DNA from: Acidovorax kalamii
Lineage (GTDB): Bacteria; Pseudomonadota; Gammaproteobacteria; Burkholderiales; Burkholderiaceae_C
Length of the DNA: 64,000 nt
Assembly: GCF_002245625.1 (NCBI RefSeq)
Contig: NZ_NOIG01000007.1
Location: 1-64,000, forward strand
Direction of reading: 5' to 3'
Part shown: one piece after another, positions 26,098-33,716 of the stretch
Numbering within the stretch: position 1 is the first letter of the stretch
Layout of the letters: the number at the start of each line of letters is the position of its first letter
Made by a program: the position numbers and the translations under genes
The notes under the pieces: model-generated
The model's input: only the letters and a program-made list of their open reading frames with translations
Databases searched by the model: none
Told to the model about the DNA's origin: nothing

Positions 26098-26690
26098 ATG
26101 CTATAAAAAAGATAGCTATCAGCGCTCTGCTAGCGGGCGCAGGGGCCGTTTTTTGCTCAAATTTTGCTATGGCGCAAGGGGCAGAAGGGGCGGTGAGCGC
26201 GTCGCCAGCCGCCAGCACACCGCTGGCGGGCGCGCGCCTGGTGGGCCAGGGCACCATGCGCTTCCTGGGGTTCGAGGTGTACCGCGCGCGCCTGTGGGCC
26301 CAGCCCGGTTTTGACGCCGACCAGTACAGCGCCCACCCGCTGGCGCTGGAGCTGACCTATCAGCGCAACTTCACGGCCGAGGCGATTGCCAAACGCTCCA
26401 TCGAAGAGATGCGCCGCGTGGGCAGTTTCACGCCGCAGCAGGCCACCCGCTGGCAGCAGGCGCTGCAGGCCGCGTTGCCGGATGTGAAACCCGGCGACCG
26501 CTTGCTCGGCTTGTACCAGCCCGGCGCGGGCGCCGTGTTCAAGATGGGCGGCCGCGTCGTGGGCGAGGTGCCCGACGCCGAGTTCTCGCGCCTATTCTTT
26601 GGCATCTGGCTATCGCCCCAGACCTCCGAGCCCGGGCTGCGGCAAGAACTGATCGCAGCCACCCGCACCGCAGGCCAAGGGCAGCCATGA
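26094..26690 (+). CDS. Exported chalcone-isomerase-like protein
   Basis: A 198-residue protein with a signal peptide and a chalcone-isomerase-like domain (GQGTMRFLGFEVYRARLWAQ; LTYQRNFTAEAIAKRSIEEM; LLGLYQPGAGAVF; FFGIWLSP). Bacterial members are periplasmic and are thought to bind fatty acids or other lipids. The operon position beside Cfa and lipid oxidoreductase genes supports a lipid-handling role. Nearly the whole signal peptide (residues about 2-25) is encoded by a dispersed repeat copy, which is unusual. The start overlaps the cfa stop and the stop overlaps the MFS start. Confidence 0.82.
   Translation: MNAIKKIAISALLAGAGAVFCSNFAMAQGAEGAVSASPAASTPLAGARLVGQGTMRFLGFEVYRARLWAQPGFDADQYSAHPLALELTYQRNFTAEAIAKRSIEEMRRVGSFTPQQATRWQQALQAALPDVKPGDRLLGLYQPGAGAVFKMGGRVVGEVPDAEFSRLFFGIWLSPQTSEPGLRQELIAATRTAGQGQP
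26097..26170 (-). repeat. Dispersed degenerate repeat, copy D (inside a signal-peptide coding region)
   Basis: Read on the minus strand it runs GAGCAAAAAACGGCCCC, CGCCCGCTAGCAGAGCGC, TGATAGCTATCTTTTTTATAGCAT. It is one of the more complete copies, with both AT-rich ends. It lies wholly within the chalcone-isomerase-like reading frame. Confidence 0.6.
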
Positions 26691-27982
26691 CCACCACCAC
26701 GCCCATGCGCGCCGGCCACGGCCTGGCCTATGGGCTGCTGGGCCTGCCCCTGGCGTTTGTGGCGCTGCCGCTGTATGTGCTGCTGCCCAACCACTACGCG
26801 CGCGAATTCGGCATGCCGCTGGCCACGCTGGGCGCCGTGCTGCTGGCCGCGCGGCTGTTCGATGCGTTCACCGACCCGCTGCTGGGCCGCCTGGCCGACC
26901 ACCTGTTTGGCCGCTCGGTGCGCGCCGTGCTGGCGGTGGGTGCGGTGTCGGCGGCGGTGCTGGCACTGGGGTTGACCAGCTTGTTTTTTCCCCTGGTGCG
27001 CGGGGCCGATGCGCTCGTCGCCTGGGCGCTGGTGGCGCTGCTCATCACCTACACCGCCTACAGCCAGCTCAGCATTGCGCACCAGTCCTGGGGCGCTCGG
27101 CTGGGCGGCGACGAGCTGCAGCGTAGCCGCATCGTGGCCTGGCGCGAGGGTGCTGCACTGGTCGGCGTGGTGCTGGCATCGGTGCTGCCCGCGCTGCTGG
27201 GCCTGCCGGTGATGCTCAGTGTGTTTGCCATCACCCTGCTGCTAGGCTGGTGGGCCTGGACCAGAGCCCCTCGCCCCGCAGCGCATGCGGGTGTCGCCGT
27301 GGCCGGTGTGTACCGCCCCCCGCAGCGCGCCAGCCTGTGGCGGCCCTGGGGCCGCCCTGCCTTCCGCCGCCTGCTGGCGGTGTTCATGCTCAACGGCATT
27401 GCCAGCGCCATACCGGCCACACTGGTGCTGTTTTTTATTCAGGACCGGCTGCAGGCCCCGCCCGCGCAGGAGCCCATGTTCCTCGCGGCCTATTTCGTGT
27501 GCGCTGCGCTGTCCATCCCGCTGTGGCTGCGTGCCGTGGCGCGCTGGGGCCTGGCGCGCACCTGGTTGTCGGGCATGCTGCTGGCGATTGCCGTGTTTGT
27601 GTGGACCGCGTTTCTGGGCGCGGGTGATGTGGTGCCGTTCCTCGTCGTCTGTGCGCTGTCCGGCGTGGCCCTGGGCACCGACCTGGCCCTGCCCAGCGCC
27701 CTGCTGGCGGGCGTGATCGCCGCCGAGGGCGACAGCGGCCAGCACGAAGGCGCCTACTTTGGCTGGTGGAACTTTGCCACCAAGCTCAACCTGGCTTTGG
27801 CCGCAGGCCTCGCGCTGCCCCTGCTGGGCTGTTGGGGCTACACCCCCGGCACACGCAGCGAAGAAGGCCTGCAGACCCTGAACTGGGCCTATGCCGTGCT
27901 GCCCTGCGTGCTCAAGCTGCTGGCAGCAGGGGCGCTGTATGGGCTGGTGCTCCGGCCTGCACGCGGCCTGGCCAGCGCCTGA
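26687..27982 (+). CDS. MFS transporter, glycoside-pentoside-hexuronide (MelB-like) type
   Basis: The 431-residue protein has about 12 predicted membrane helices. The MFS_2-type motif LLAARLFDAFTDPLLGRLAD is in the first loop, and the family landmarks YSQLSIAHQSWGARLGGDEL and GAYFGWWNFATKLNLALAAG are present. The same family sits in the Rhodobacter photo-oxidative operon, where it is unlikely to carry sugars. Here it may move lipids or a lipid-derived compound; this is inference from the neighbours. The start overlaps the previous gene in ATGA. Confidence 0.85.
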   Translation: MTTTTPMRAGHGLAYGLLGLPLAFVALPLYVLLPNHYAREFGMPLATLGAVLLAARLFDAFTDPLLGRLADHLFGRSVRAVLAVGAVSAAVLALGLTSLFFPLVRGADALVAWALVALLITYTAYSQLSIAHQSWGARLGGDELQRSRIVAWREGAALVGVVLASVLPALLGLPVMLSVFAITLLLGWWAWTRAPRPAAHAGVAVAGVYRPPQRASLWRPWGRPAFRRLLAVFMLNGIASAIPATLVLFFIQDRLQAPPAQEPMFLAAYFVCAALSIPLWLRAVARWGLARTWLSGMLLAIAVFVWTAFLGAGDVVPFLVVCALSGVALGTDLALPSALLAGVIAAEGDSGQHEGAYFGWWNFATKLNLALAAGLALPLLGCWGYTPGTRSEEGLQTLNWAYAVLPCVLKLLAAGALYGLVLRPARGLASA

Positions 27983-28002
27983 TTTTTCAAGGGATGCCCA
28001 AT

Positions 28003-28542
28003 ATGCAAAGACGCCTTCTTCTCTCCGCCGCCGTGGCCACACCCGTGGCTCTGTCTGGCTGCGCCAGCCAGAGCATTGACGGCTACGCCAGCGAAAAACC
28101 GGTGCTGGACCTGGCCCAGTATTTCAACGGCAAGATCGACGCCTACGGCATCTTCCAGGACCGCAGCGGCCAGATCGTCAAACGCTTCACCGTGGTGATG
28201 GACTGCAGCTGGAAGGGCAACGAGGGCGTGCTGGACGAAGCCTTCACCTATTCCGACGGCACCACACAGCGCCGCATCTGGCGCCTGACGAAACATGCCG
28301 ACGGCCGATACACCGGCACCGCCGACGATGTGGTGGGCACTGCGGGCGGCCAGACGCGCGGCAACGCCTTCCGCTGGAACTACACGCTGGCCCTGCCCGT
28401 GGACGGCAAGGTCTACCACGTGGACCTGGACGACTGGATGTACCTCATCGACGACCGCGTGATGCTCAACCGCGCGACCATGAGCAAGTTCGGCGTGCGT
28501 CTAGGCGAGATCACCCTGTCCTTCACCAAGCGCGCACCATGA
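28003..28542 (+). CDS. DUF3833 family lipoprotein
   Basis: A 179-residue protein with a lipoprotein signal (LLLSAAVATPVALSGCASQ, lipobox LSGC) and the DUF3833 core (LAQYFNGKIDAYGIFQDRSG; FTVVMDCSWKGNEGVLDEAF; WNYTLALPVDGKVYHVDLDD; DWMYLIDDRVMLNRATMSKF). Function is unknown, but the family is almost confined to this lipid operon type. The start at 28003 is chosen because AAGGG lies 8 nt upstream; an in-frame ATG at 27994 sits directly on that site. The stop overlaps the SDR start in ATGA. Confidence 0.85.
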   Translation: MQRRLLLSAAVATPVALSGCASQSIDGYASEKPVLDLAQYFNGKIDAYGIFQDRSGQIVKRFTVVMDCSWKGNEGVLDEAFTYSDGTTQRRIWRLTKHADGRYTGTADDVVGTAGGQTRGNAFRWNYTLALPVDGKVYHVDLDDWMYLIDDRVMLNRATMSKFGVRLGEITLSFTKRAP

Positions 28543-29321
28543 AACTCAACCCACCCTTGCGCGACTGGCAGGGCCGCCGGGCCTGGCTCATCGGGGCCAG
28601 CAGCGGCATTGGCCGGGCCACGGCGGCAGCGCTGCATGCGCGCGGCGCGCAGGTCATCGTCTCGGCCCGGAACAGCGATGCACTGAACGCCTTTGTGGTG
28701 CAGCACCCCGGCAGCACGGCGCTGGCTTTTGACACCGCCGAACCGGCCCAGGTGCAGGCCGCCTCCGCGCAGGTGCTGGCGGGTGGTGCACCCGACCTGG
28801 TGTGCTACTGCGCGGGTTACTACCGCGACATGCGCGCCACCGACTTCGATCTGGCCGTGATGCTGAGGCATGAGCAGATCAACTACAACGGCGCACTGCA
28901 TGTGCTGGCCGCCGTGCTGCCCGCCATGCTCACTGCCGCCCAGGCGGGGCGCCCGGGCCATGTGAGCCTGATCAGCAGCGTGGCGGGGTTCCGGGGTCTG
29001 CCCAAGAGCTTGGCCTACGGCCCCACCAAGGCTGCGCTCATCAACCTGGCCGAGGCGCTGTACCTGGACCTGCACGACCTGGGCATGGGCGTGAGCGTGA
29101 TCAACCCCGGCTTTGTGGCCACGCCGCTCACGGCGGGCAACGACTTCACCATGCCTGCGCTCATCTCCCCCGAAGCGGCAGCCGACGCCATCCTGCAGGG
29201 CTGGGCGCGGGGGCAGTTCGACATCCACTTCCCCAAGCGCTTCACGCGCGTGATGAAGCTGCTGCGGCTGCTGCCGTATCGGTGGTACTTTCCTGCCGTC
29301 CGCAAGTTCACGGGACTCTGA
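28539..29321 (+). CDS. Short-chain dehydrogenase/reductase of the lipid operon
   Basis: A 260-residue classical SDR: NAD(P) motif GASSGIG at residues 19-25, catalytic Ser146/147, Tyr160 and Lys164 in SLAYGPTK, and an NPGFVATPLT segment after strand 6. The C-terminus is basic and hydrophobic (KLLRLLPYRWYFPAVRKF), suggesting contact with the membrane. An SDR is also part of the Rhodobacter RSP1087-1091 set. The substrate is not known; an acyl-chain ketone or hydroxyl is plausible. Confidence 0.88.
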   Translation: MKLNPPLRDWQGRRAWLIGASSGIGRATAAALHARGAQVIVSARNSDALNAFVVQHPGSTALAFDTAEPAQVQAASAQVLAGGAPDLVCYCAGYYRDMRATDFDLAVMLRHEQINYNGALHVLAAVLPAMLTAAQAGRPGHVSLISSVAGFRGLPKSLAYGPTKAALINLAEALYLDLHDLGMGVSVINPGFVATPLTAGNDFTMPALISPEAAADAILQGWARGQFDIHFPKRFTRVMKLLRLLPYRWYFPAVRKFTGL

Positions 29322-29327
29322 GTTTCC

Positions 29328-29783
29328 ATGCAGCCCCCTTACACCGCCCCCGCCACCGAAGAAGCCGTCACGCGCATCATTGCGTTCTTTGAAAACTTGT
29401 CGCCCGCCGACGTGGCGACCATCGGCCGGTTCTACGCGCCCCAGGCGCGCTTCAAGGACCCGTTCAACGAGGTGGTGGGCGTGCCCGCCATCCAGGGCAT
29501 CTTTGCCCACATGTTCGAGGCACTGGAGCAGCCGCGTTTTGTGGTCACGGGCCGCGTGGTGCAGGGGCAGCAGTGCTTCTTGACCTGGGACTTCCTGTTC
29601 GCCTTCAAGGACTTCCACAAGGGCGTGACGCAGACCGTGCGCGGTGCCTCGCACCTGGTGCTGGATGCCCAGGGCCAGGTGACCTTGCACCGCGATTACT
29701 GGGACGCGGCCGAAGAGTTGTATGAGAAGCTGCCGGTGGTGGGCGCGCTGATGCGCTGGCTCAAGAAACGCGCCAACAGTTGA
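29328..29783 (+). CDS. SnoaL/NTF2-like protein
   Basis: A 151-residue cone-shaped alpha-beta domain of the NTF2 superfamily (EEAVTRIIAFFENLSPADVA; YAPQARFKDPFNEVVGVPAI; LTWDFLFAFKDF; GASHLVLDAQGQVTLHRDYW). These proteins are isomerases, cyclases or plain ligand binders. It is the last gene of the operon, 6 bp after the SDR, and ends 18 bp from the convergent TIM-barrel gene. Homologues accompany the same lipid genes elsewhere. Confidence 0.82.
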   Translation: MQPPYTAPATEEAVTRIIAFFENLSPADVATIGRFYAPQARFKDPFNEVVGVPAIQGIFAHMFEALEQPRFVVTGRVVQGQQCFLTWDFLFAFKDFHKGVTQTVRGASHLVLDAQGQVTLHRDYWDAAEELYEKLPVVGALMRWLKKRANS

Positions 29784-29801
29784 TCGTTGGCGGATGGCGG
29801 A

Positions 29802-30707
29802 TCACGCCAGGGTTTTGATGCGCGGATGCCCCGGCAGCGGCACCGCGCGCTGCAGCACCCCTTCGGCCAGCCACAGTGCACTGTTCCACGCCCGCTGCGC
29901 CACGTAGGGCAGGGGCAGCTGCTGGTAGTCGTCGTTGAAGACCTCAAAGCTGTAGTCGCCCTGGTAGCCCATGCCGTCCAGCGTGCGCACCAGCTCGGCC
30001 AGGGCCTGGCTGTGCACGCCTTCGCCGGGGAACACGCGAAAGTGCCGCGCGGTCTCGATGCGCTCCTGCACCGTGCGGGTCTCCTGCCACATGAAGTCCG
30101 ACAGCTGCACGAGGTAGATCTTCTCGGGGTCTACATCTTCCAGGGCCGAGAGCGGCGTGCTGGTGGCGAACTGGTGGTACGAGTCGATGGCCAACCCGAG
30201 GTTGGGGCAATCGGCCTGCTCTACGGCGGCCCAAGCCTGGTGCACCTCGTTGATGTGGCGGCCCCACGAGAGTCCTTCAAACGCCACACGGATGCCGTGG
30301 GGCAGCGCCAGCAGGGCCAGCTTGCGCAGGTCGCGCGCAATGGCCTCGGCATCCGCCGTGGCGTGCGATGACGTGGAGCTGCAGGCCAGCAGCACGGGCG
30401 CGCCCAGGTCGCGCGCCATCAGGATCATCTGCTTGGCAATGTCCACCTTGTAGCTGTGCAGGTGGCCCGACAAGCCCTCGAAGTCGCGCAGCACCTGAAA
30501 GCCTGTGACGCGCAGGCCGCTGCTGCGCACCGCGTGCACGGCGGCCTCGATGCCCTGCGGGTGGCCCACGATATCGCGCGCGGCCAGCATGATCTGGCCA
30601 AAGCCGGCGGCTTTCACGGCGGCCAGCTTGGCCTCCAGTGGGCCCGCCAGGCTGATGGTGTCCATGCCGAAATCGGCGACGTTGCGTTGCATGGTGGATT
30701 GGCGCAT
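29802..30707 (-). CDS. TIM-barrel sugar-phosphate isomerase-like protein, probable 3-dehydroshikimate dehydratase
   Basis: The 301-residue xylose-isomerase-like TIM barrel has acidic metal-ligand positions (VAFEGLSWGRHINEV; LGLAIDSYHQF; YSFEVFNDDY). The N-terminal half of Pseudomonas QuiC has this fold and converts 3-dehydroshikimate to protocatechuate. Its C-terminal half is an HPPD-like VOC domain. Here the VOC part is the gene directly upstream, 15 bp away, so the two are probably a split QuiC. An AGGAG site precedes the ATG at 30707. It is the last gene of the shikimate cluster. Confidence 0.8.
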   Translation of the reverse strand: MRQSTMQRNVADFGMDTISLAGPLEAKLAAVKAAGFGQIMLAARDIVGHPQGIEAAVHAVRSSGLRVTGFQVLRDFEGLSGHLHSYKVDIAKQMILMARDLGAPVLLACSSTSSHATADAEAIARDLRKLALLALPHGIRVAFEGLSWGRHINEVHQAWAAVEQADCPNLGLAIDSYHQFATSTPLSALEDVDPEKIYLVQLSDFMWQETRTVQERIETARHFRVFPGEGVHSQALAELVRTLDGMGYQGDYSFEVFNDDYQQLPLPYVAQRAWNSALWLAEGVLQRAVPLPGHPRIKTLA

Positions 30708-30722
30708 GGGCGGTCTCCTGGC

Positions 30723-31622
30723 TCAGCGGGCGCTGCGCACCAGCTCGAAGCTGGGCGAGGCCGCATCGGCACGCGTCAATGCGCCGCGCGTGCCGGTGTG
30801 CACGCCCGTGGGCGATTCGACAAACTCCACACCGCGCGCACGCAGCGCCTGCACCGTGGCCAGCACATCGGGTGTGCCAAAGGCCACGCGCTGCAGCAGC
30901 TCCTCTGGGTCGGCATCCAGCGCATCGACCAGCGGCTCGATCAGCTGCCAGTGCAGCGTGCCACAGGGGCTGGCCAGGATGCGGCCATGGGTGAGCACGC
31001 CAAACGACTGATCCGGCGCCAGCTCGGCAAAGCCGAACAGTTCGCTGTAGAAGTGGATCCAGTCCGCCCCCCGGCCCAGGCCGATGTACTGCACCACGCC
31101 AAACAGGTGCAGACCCTGCAGCGCGGGCGGGCGGGGGTTGACGGTGGGGATGGGCACAAAGTCCACGTCGTAGATCGAAAACTCCTTCCAGCGGTCCACA
31201 AAGTAGATGCGGCTCGCGCCCACGCCGTGGATGGCGGGGATGTTCAGCTCCATCACCTCGACCTCGGTGTGCACGGCCCACGCGCCCAATTCCAGCACGC
31301 GGCGAAATGCTGCGGCCGCATTGCCCACGCGGAAGGCGATGGCGGCCAGCACCGGTGTTTCGGTGAGTGCGGGCGGCGCATGCACGCCGGTGCGTTCGGT
31401 GTCCTGGTGGGCGTTGACGATGATGTTCATGTCGCCCTGGCGGTACAGCAGCACCTCGCGCGAGCGGTGGCGTGCCACGGGCTGAAAGCCCATGCGCTCC
31501 AGCGCCTGACCCAGCGCCTGCGGGCGGCTGGTGGCGTATTCGATGAACTCGATGCCCTGCAGGCCCAGGGGGTTGGGCATGTCGCCCAGCGCTTCGCGGG
31601 TGGCCACCATCGGGGTGCTCAT
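30723..31622 (-). CDS. 4-hydroxyphenylpyruvate dioxygenase-like VOC protein (free-standing QuiC C-terminal half)
   Basis: The 299-residue protein has two vicinal-oxygen-chelate modules (GIEFIEYATSRPQALGQALE; VQYIGLGRGADWIHFYSELF) and HPPD-like ends (FGTPDVLATVQALRARGVEF). In QuiC-type enzymes this half is fused to the dehydratase barrel and is not needed for dehydratase chemistry. Here it is a separate gene between shikimate dehydrogenase and the barrel gene. A true HPPD is about 350-380 aa and belongs to tyrosine breakdown, which the context does not support. AAGGAA lies about 8 nt before the ATG. Confidence 0.8.
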   Translation of the reverse strand: MSTPMVATREALGDMPNPLGLQGIEFIEYATSRPQALGQALERMGFQPVARHRSREVLLYRQGDMNIIVNAHQDTERTGVHAPPALTETPVLAAIAFRVGNAAAAFRRVLELGAWAVHTEVEVMELNIPAIHGVGASRIYFVDRWKEFSIYDVDFVPIPTVNPRPPALQGLHLFGVVQYIGLGRGADWIHFYSELFGFAELAPDQSFGVLTHGRILASPCGTLHWQLIEPLVDALDADPEELLQRVAFGTPDVLATVQALRARGVEFVESPTGVHTGTRGALTRADAASPSFELVRSAR

Positions 31623-31658
31623 GGGTTCAGTTCCTTGTGTTGTCGTGCACGGAAGGGG

Positions 31659-32522
31659 TCAGCGGGCGCTGCTGACCAGGCGGCGAAAATGCGCGTCCAT
31701 GCGGGCGGCGTCGGGCGCCTCGCCAGTGAACAGCTCGAACGCGCCCACGGCCTGGCCCACGGCCATGCCACCGCCGTCCGACACCCGGCAGCCCAGCGCG
31801 CGTGCGGCCTGGACCAGGGCGGTGTCGAGCGGGAAGTAAACGACTTCGGACACCCACATCGCGGGCCGCAGCAGGCCCACATCCAGCGGCAGGCCGGGCA
31901 GCTTGTCCATGCCCGTGGGCGTGGCGTGGATCAGCCCGGTGGCGTGGGCCATGGCCGAGCGGATTTCACCGGCCTCGGCGCGCGCGCCGTAAAGCGCATT
32001 CACGTCGGCCGCCAGTTGTGCGGCGCGTTCGGGTTGTGCATCCACGATGCTCAGGTGCTGTGCCCCCAGGCGCAGCACGGCATGCGCAATGGCGGCGCCT
32101 GCACCGCCCGCGCCCAGCAGCACCACGCGGCTGAGGTCGGCACCGGGCAGCGCGCGGGTGAAGCCCCAGGCCCAGCCCGATCCGTCGGTGTTGTGACCTA
32201 CCAGTTTTCCGCCCTGGATGACCACGGTGTTCACGGCGCCCATGGCGCGCGCTTCTTCCGACAGGCTGTCGAGGTGCGGGATCACCGCCTGCTTGCAGGG
32301 GTAGGTCACATTGCAGCCTGCATAGCCCATGATGCGCGCCGCCGACAGCAGCGTGGGCAGTTGCTCGGGTGAAGACGCCGAGCGGTCCAGGTCGATGAGC
32401 TGGTAGTGCAGGCGCATGCCGTGGTGGCGCGCCTCTTCCTCGTGCAGGGCGGGCGACAGCGACTTCTGGATGCCGGCACCGATCAGCCCGATCAGCACCT
32501 TGCGGGGGCTAGTGGAAGACAT
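31659..32522 (-). CDS. Catabolic quinate/shikimate dehydrogenase (QsuD/YdiB-like)
   Basis: A 287-residue NAD(P)-dependent dehydrogenase with the family catalytic pair Lys77 (GCNVTYPCK) and Asp113 (NTDGSGW). The substrate loop is GAGIQKSLSPALHE, and the Rossmann motif is VLLGAGGAGAAIAHAVL. The IGAGIQ.SLSP form is typical of catabolic quinate/shikimate dehydrogenases rather than biosynthetic AroE. It would feed 3-dehydroshikimate to the dehydratase gene downstream. The start at 32522 is chosen because the protein begins just before the conserved GLIG strand; an ATG at 32570 is possible. Confidence 0.85.
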   Translation of the reverse strand: MSSTSPRKVLIGLIGAGIQKSLSPALHEEEARHHGMRLHYQLIDLDRSASSPEQLPTLLSAARIMGYAGCNVTYPCKQAVIPHLDSLSEEARAMGAVNTVVIQGGKLVGHNTDGSGWAWGFTRALPGADLSRVVLLGAGGAGAAIAHAVLRLGAQHLSIVDAQPERAAQLAADVNALYGARAEAGEIRSAMAHATGLIHATPTGMDKLPGLPLDVGLLRPAMWVSEVVYFPLDTALVQAARALGCRVSDGGGMAVGQAVGAFELFTGEAPDAARMDAHFRRLVSSAR

Positions 32523-32649
32523 GGTGGAGGTAGTGGGGATGACCGGGGGATCGAGGAGCTGGAGGCTCATGGGGCGGGCGGGATGCGGGGTGGGCGCGCT
32601 GCCGGTGGGTGTGTTCACCGCCCGGCAGCACAGGGGTGGCGGCGGTGGC

Positions 32650-33654
32650 TTACTTGCCGCCGCGCAGTTTTGCCAGCGTGGAATAGACCTCTTGCACGGT
32701 CTCGGCGCCGACCTTGTCGCTGTGTTTTTCAACCACGGGCTTGACCTTGGCGCGCAGCTTGTCCAGCTCGGCGGGCGAGAACTCGGACACCTGCATGCCT
32801 GCCTTCTTGAGGTCTTCCAGCGCCACGTTGGCCTGCACGCGCGACACACCGCGCTGGAAGGTGGTGGCCTCGGCCATGGCGTCGTTCAACGCCTTCTGGT
32901 CGGCGGGGTTGAGGCTGTCCCAGAACTTCTTGCTCACGATGACGGCCTGGGGGTTATACATGTGGCGCGTCACAGTGAGGTACTTCTGCACCTCGGCAAA
33001 CTTGGACGACAGGATGGTGGAGAAAGGGTTCTCCTGGCCGTCCACGGCCTTTTGCTCCATGGCGGTGTACAGCTCGGGGAACGGCATGGGCACGGCATTG
33101 GCGCCCAGCGCGTTGAAGAGGTCGATGTAGATCGGCGACTGGATCACGCGGATCTTCAGGCCCGCAATGTCCTCGGCCTTGGTGATGGGTTTCTTGCTGT
33201 TGGTGAGGTTGCGAAAACCCAGCTCCCAGTAGCCCAGGCCCACCAGGTTTTTGGCCTGCAGCTTGTCGAGCAGTTTCTTGCCGAAGGGGCCGTCGGTCAC
33301 GGCATCGGCCTCTTGCGGCGTGGCGAACAGGAACGGGAAGTCGTAGATGCCGAACTCTTTGGACTGCGCGGCCAGGATCCCCGCGTTCAGCACGGTCATC
33401 TCCACGGTGCCGCCCTGTAGGGCCGACACGGTCTGCAGGTCGCCGCCCAGCGTGCCGCCGGGGAAGAGCTTGACGGCAATGCGGCCGCCGGTCTTGGCGG
33501 CCACCAGGTCGGCGAACTTCTGTGCACCCTGGGCCTGCGGGTGGTCTTTTTGGTTCTGGAAGGCGAACTTGATGGTGCGTTCCTGGGCGTGTGCAGCGGG
33601 CAGCAGCGACGCGGCCACCAGGGCCGTGGCGAGCAAGGTTTTGAGCAGCTTCAT
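32650..33654 (-). CDS. TRAP transporter substrate-binding protein (DctP family)
   Basis: A 334-residue periplasmic binder with signal peptide (LLATALVAASLLPAAHA), then a DctP fold (TIKFAFQNQKDHPQAQGAQK; KLFPGGTLGGDLQTVSALQG; RVIQSPIYIDLFNALGANAV; ELYTAMEQKAVDGQENPF). The Arg in LKIRVI usually salt-bridges a carboxylate, so an organic acid ligand such as quinate or shikimate fits. The start has AAGGAG upstream. Much of the longer frame upstream is a shadow of the DctM gene. Confidence 0.92.
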   Translation of the reverse strand: MKLLKTLLATALVAASLLPAAHAQERTIKFAFQNQKDHPQAQGAQKFADLVAAKTGGRIAVKLFPGGTLGGDLQTVSALQGGTVEMTVLNAGILAAQSKEFGIYDFPFLFATPQEADAVTDGPFGKKLLDKLQAKNLVGLGYWELGFRNLTNSKKPITKAEDIAGLKIRVIQSPIYIDLFNALGANAVPMPFPELYTAMEQKAVDGQENPFSTILSSKFAEVQKYLTVTRHMYNPQAVIVSKKFWDSLNPADQKALNDAMAEATTFQRGVSRVQANVALEDLKKAGMQVSEFSPAELDKLRAKVKPVVEKHSDKVGAETVQEVYSTLAKLRGGK

Positions 33655-33716
33655 GGAAATGTCTCCTTGGGTTCTTGGGGCGGACAAAAAAAGGGGCGAG
33701 AAACCTTGGGTGCGGT

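Noticed and set aside
30723..31622. True 4-hydroxyphenylpyruvate dioxygenase for tyrosine breakdown
   Set aside because: It is shorter than HPPD and lies inside a shikimate cluster beside the other half of QuiC.
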